From NCBI RefSeq assembly GCF_004357985.1, contig NZ_SMTF01000003.1, positions 372,001 through 436,000 of the forward strand: a stretch of 64,000 nucleotides of DNA, read 5' to 3'. Each line of letters begins with the position of its first letter. The stretch's first letter is position 1. This document shows positions 62,851 to 64,000 of the stretch, in pieces. A model generated the notes under the pieces. That model had not been told where the DNA came from. It was given only the letters and a program-made list of their open reading frames with translations, and did not search any database. The stretch comes from Luteimonas aestuarii. Lineage in GTDB: Bacteria > Pseudomonadota > Gammaproteobacteria > Xanthomonadales > Xanthomonadaceae. The translations under genes were made by a program, and so were the position numbers.

Positions 62851-63869
62851 CAATGGGGCTTAGTGATATCGCCAAGGCAATACCGGACGAACTCCACGCG
62901 CATGTCCGCCAGATGCCGGGCCTCAGGCACCGGCAGCAGGTCGAACGCATGCGGCGCCGCATCGTAGTCGACACGCCAAGCTTCATTCCCCGCCGCCAGC
63001 CAGCGCGCATGCATGCCAACGCTGTCGTCGTACAGCGGGTCGGCCGTGCCGACGCAGAACATTGCAGGCGGCAGCGATTCGAACGCCTTTTGCGGCCATT
63101 CCCAGGGCGACGAGGCCACATCGACGCACGCTCCTTCACCCAGGTAAGCTTCCACGTAGAAGCGGCACGCGCCAGCGTCCAGCAAGGGCGACGCGATGGT
63201 GCCGGCGCGGCTTGGCAGGGTATTGGAAAGGTCGAACAGGCCGTAGTTGAGGGAAGCACCGGCGAACCGCAAGCCCGCATCGCGCAACAGCGGCAATGCC
63301 ATCAATGCGAGATGGGCGCCCGCCGACTCTCCGGCAAGGACCACGCGGCCGGCATCGAAACCGTACTCGTTGCGCCATTGCCCAGTGAGGCTACGCACGG
63401 CACGCACGCAGTCCTGCAGCGCGACCGGATGCCGATGCTCCGGTGCGAGCCGGTAGTCGATGCTGGCCACCAGCGTCGAGGTGGCGCGAGCCAGGCCGAC
63501 CAACGCGGGTTGCAAAGACCTCGGGTCGCCGAGGCACCAGCCACCGCCGTGGATGTGGATGACCGCGCCGCGGACCTCCCCTTGTGGCGGGACGAGAAGC
63601 ACGGCCACGCCATCGTGGTGTTCAATACGACTGGCCGAAGCAGGCATCGCCTCCGCGCCAATTGAATCCTGCGCATGCAATGCCGAGGCCACGGCGGCGT
63701 TGAACGCGATGCGCGATGCGGGAATCTCATCCAGTCGCCGAGGAGGCCGCGCCGGAAGCTGCTGCAACCGTCGCATGGCGGCGTGCAGCGCGTCGCTGGC
63801 CGGCACCCGCAACGTATCGGCGAAGCCAAATGCCTGCGGGAATCCAGCGTACTGGCGCCTGTCGCCCAT
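62850..63869 (-). CDS. Alpha/beta-hydrolase of the hormone-sensitive-lipase type
   Basis: 339 residues. The oxyanion HGGGWCLGD motif, nucleophile GESAGAHLALM and a late Asp/His (GTADPLYDD; APHAFDLLP) define HSL-type carboxylesterases. It lies between etfB and the 3-hydroxyacyl-CoA dehydrogenase end, a fatty-acyl catabolic neighbourhood. Probably a cytosolic short-chain esterase. Confidence 0.9.
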   Translation of the reverse strand: MGDRRQYAGFPQAFGFADTLRVPASDALHAAMRRLQQLPARPPRRLDEIPASRIAFNAAVASALHAQDSIGAEAMPASASRIEHHDGVAVLLVPPQGEVRGAVIHIHGGGWCLGDPRSLQPALVGLARATSTLVASIDYRLAPEHRHPVALQDCVRAVRSLTGQWRNEYGFDAGRVVLAGESAGAHLALMALPLLRDAGLRFAGASLNYGLFDLSNTLPSRAGTIASPLLDAGACRFYVEAYLGEGACVDVASSPWEWPQKAFESLPPAMFCVGTADPLYDDSVGMHARWLAAGNEAWRVDYDAAPHAFDLLPVPEARHLADMRVEFVRYCLGDITKPH

Positions 63870-63887
63870 CTCGCGCAGCCTAGCGCC

Positions 63888-64000
63888 TCACGCGAACGAC
63901 TTGCCTTCCGCTGCCAACCGCTCCAACAGCGGCGCCGGCGTCCAGTAGCGTTCATCACGGGCATATCGCCGGATCGATTGCAGTACACGTCCGGTTCCAA
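63888..64000 (-). CDS. 3-hydroxyacyl-CoA-dehydrogenase-type protein, C-terminal end (cut by window edge)
   Basis: The last 37 residues read GRVLQSIRRYA then DERYWTPAPLLERLAAEGKS before a stop. YWxPAPLLxRLAxEGK is the typical tail of NAD-dependent 3-hydroxyacyl-CoA dehydrogenases of the FadB type. The gene continues past the window. Together with the hydrolase and etfB it indicates a chromosomal beta-oxidation-like operon. Confidence 0.65.
   Translation of the reverse strand, partial: GTGRVLQSIRRYARDERYWTPAPLLERLAAEGKSFA

Overview
The window is high-GC DNA from a gammaproteobacterium, most likely a xanthomonad relative (Lysobacteraceae/Xanthomonadaceae). The best pointer is the copL-copA-copB copper cluster, whose order and CopL protein are typical of Xanthomonas and Stenotrophomonas. 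Most of the window is accessory: conflict-type genes, metal-resistance blocks, dead insertion sequences and two tyrosine recombinases. Only the last 1.5 kb (interrupted etfB, a lipase-like hydrolase, the end of a 3-hydroxyacyl-CoA dehydrogenase) looks like ordinary chromosome, so the right edge of the accessory region appears to lie inside etfB near 62490.

Region 1 (1-10992): the end of a WYL-domain regulator, then four genes in tight translational overlap. They encode a ClpA/B-like AAA+ ATPase, a small radical-SAM activase-type protein, a 2103-residue fusion (zinc ribbons, kinase fold lacking catalytic residues, SF1 COG1112-type helicase, Vsr-like nuclease) and a coiled-coil protein. I do not recognise this as a named system. 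It is the strongest candidate here for an undescribed defence or conflict system.

Region 2 (10993-21100): a patchwork of oxidoreductases and regulators (GlxA-type regulator with a small monooxygenase-like gene; Old Yellow Enzyme; nitrilase/GNAT/SnoaL operon divergent from a LysR gene; SDR; quinone-oxidoreductase-like MDR). It is studded with remnants: IS5-, IS21- and IS3-type transposase ends, a truncated HbpS/GlcG-like gene and a decayed LysR gene.

Region 3 (21119-39671): copper and silver handling. It holds a frameshifted CDF transporter; copL, copA, copB; NTF2-like, DUF411 and four-helix Cys-rich proteins; copC and copD; tatA and tatB without tatC; a Cu(I)-exporting P1B-ATPase, cueR and a CopZ-like chaperone, with two CueR-type promoters; and a CusCBA-type RND efflux operon.

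Region 4 (39786-53095): a long co-directional run behind a textbook MerR-family promoter. It contains a MerR-type regulator, DUF2933 protein, isoprenylcysteine-methyltransferase-like protein, MBL/beta-CASP hydrolase, thymidine/AMP-phosphorylase family enzyme, PRPP synthetase, phosphoketolase, ABC1 kinase, a second CPH-type P1B-ATPase and an acetate-kinase family enzyme. Together they suggest a metal-induced route from RNA or nucleotides through pentose phosphate to acetyl phosphate and ATP.

Region 5 (53132-62500): a mercury-type operon with merR divergent from merT, merP, a GDCCVFCS-family small protein and an ATP-grasp protein, but no merA. A large unknown secreted protein, an XRE regulator, two tyrosine recombinases, a cluster of GAGATTC motifs and small unknown genes follow, up to the etfB junction.
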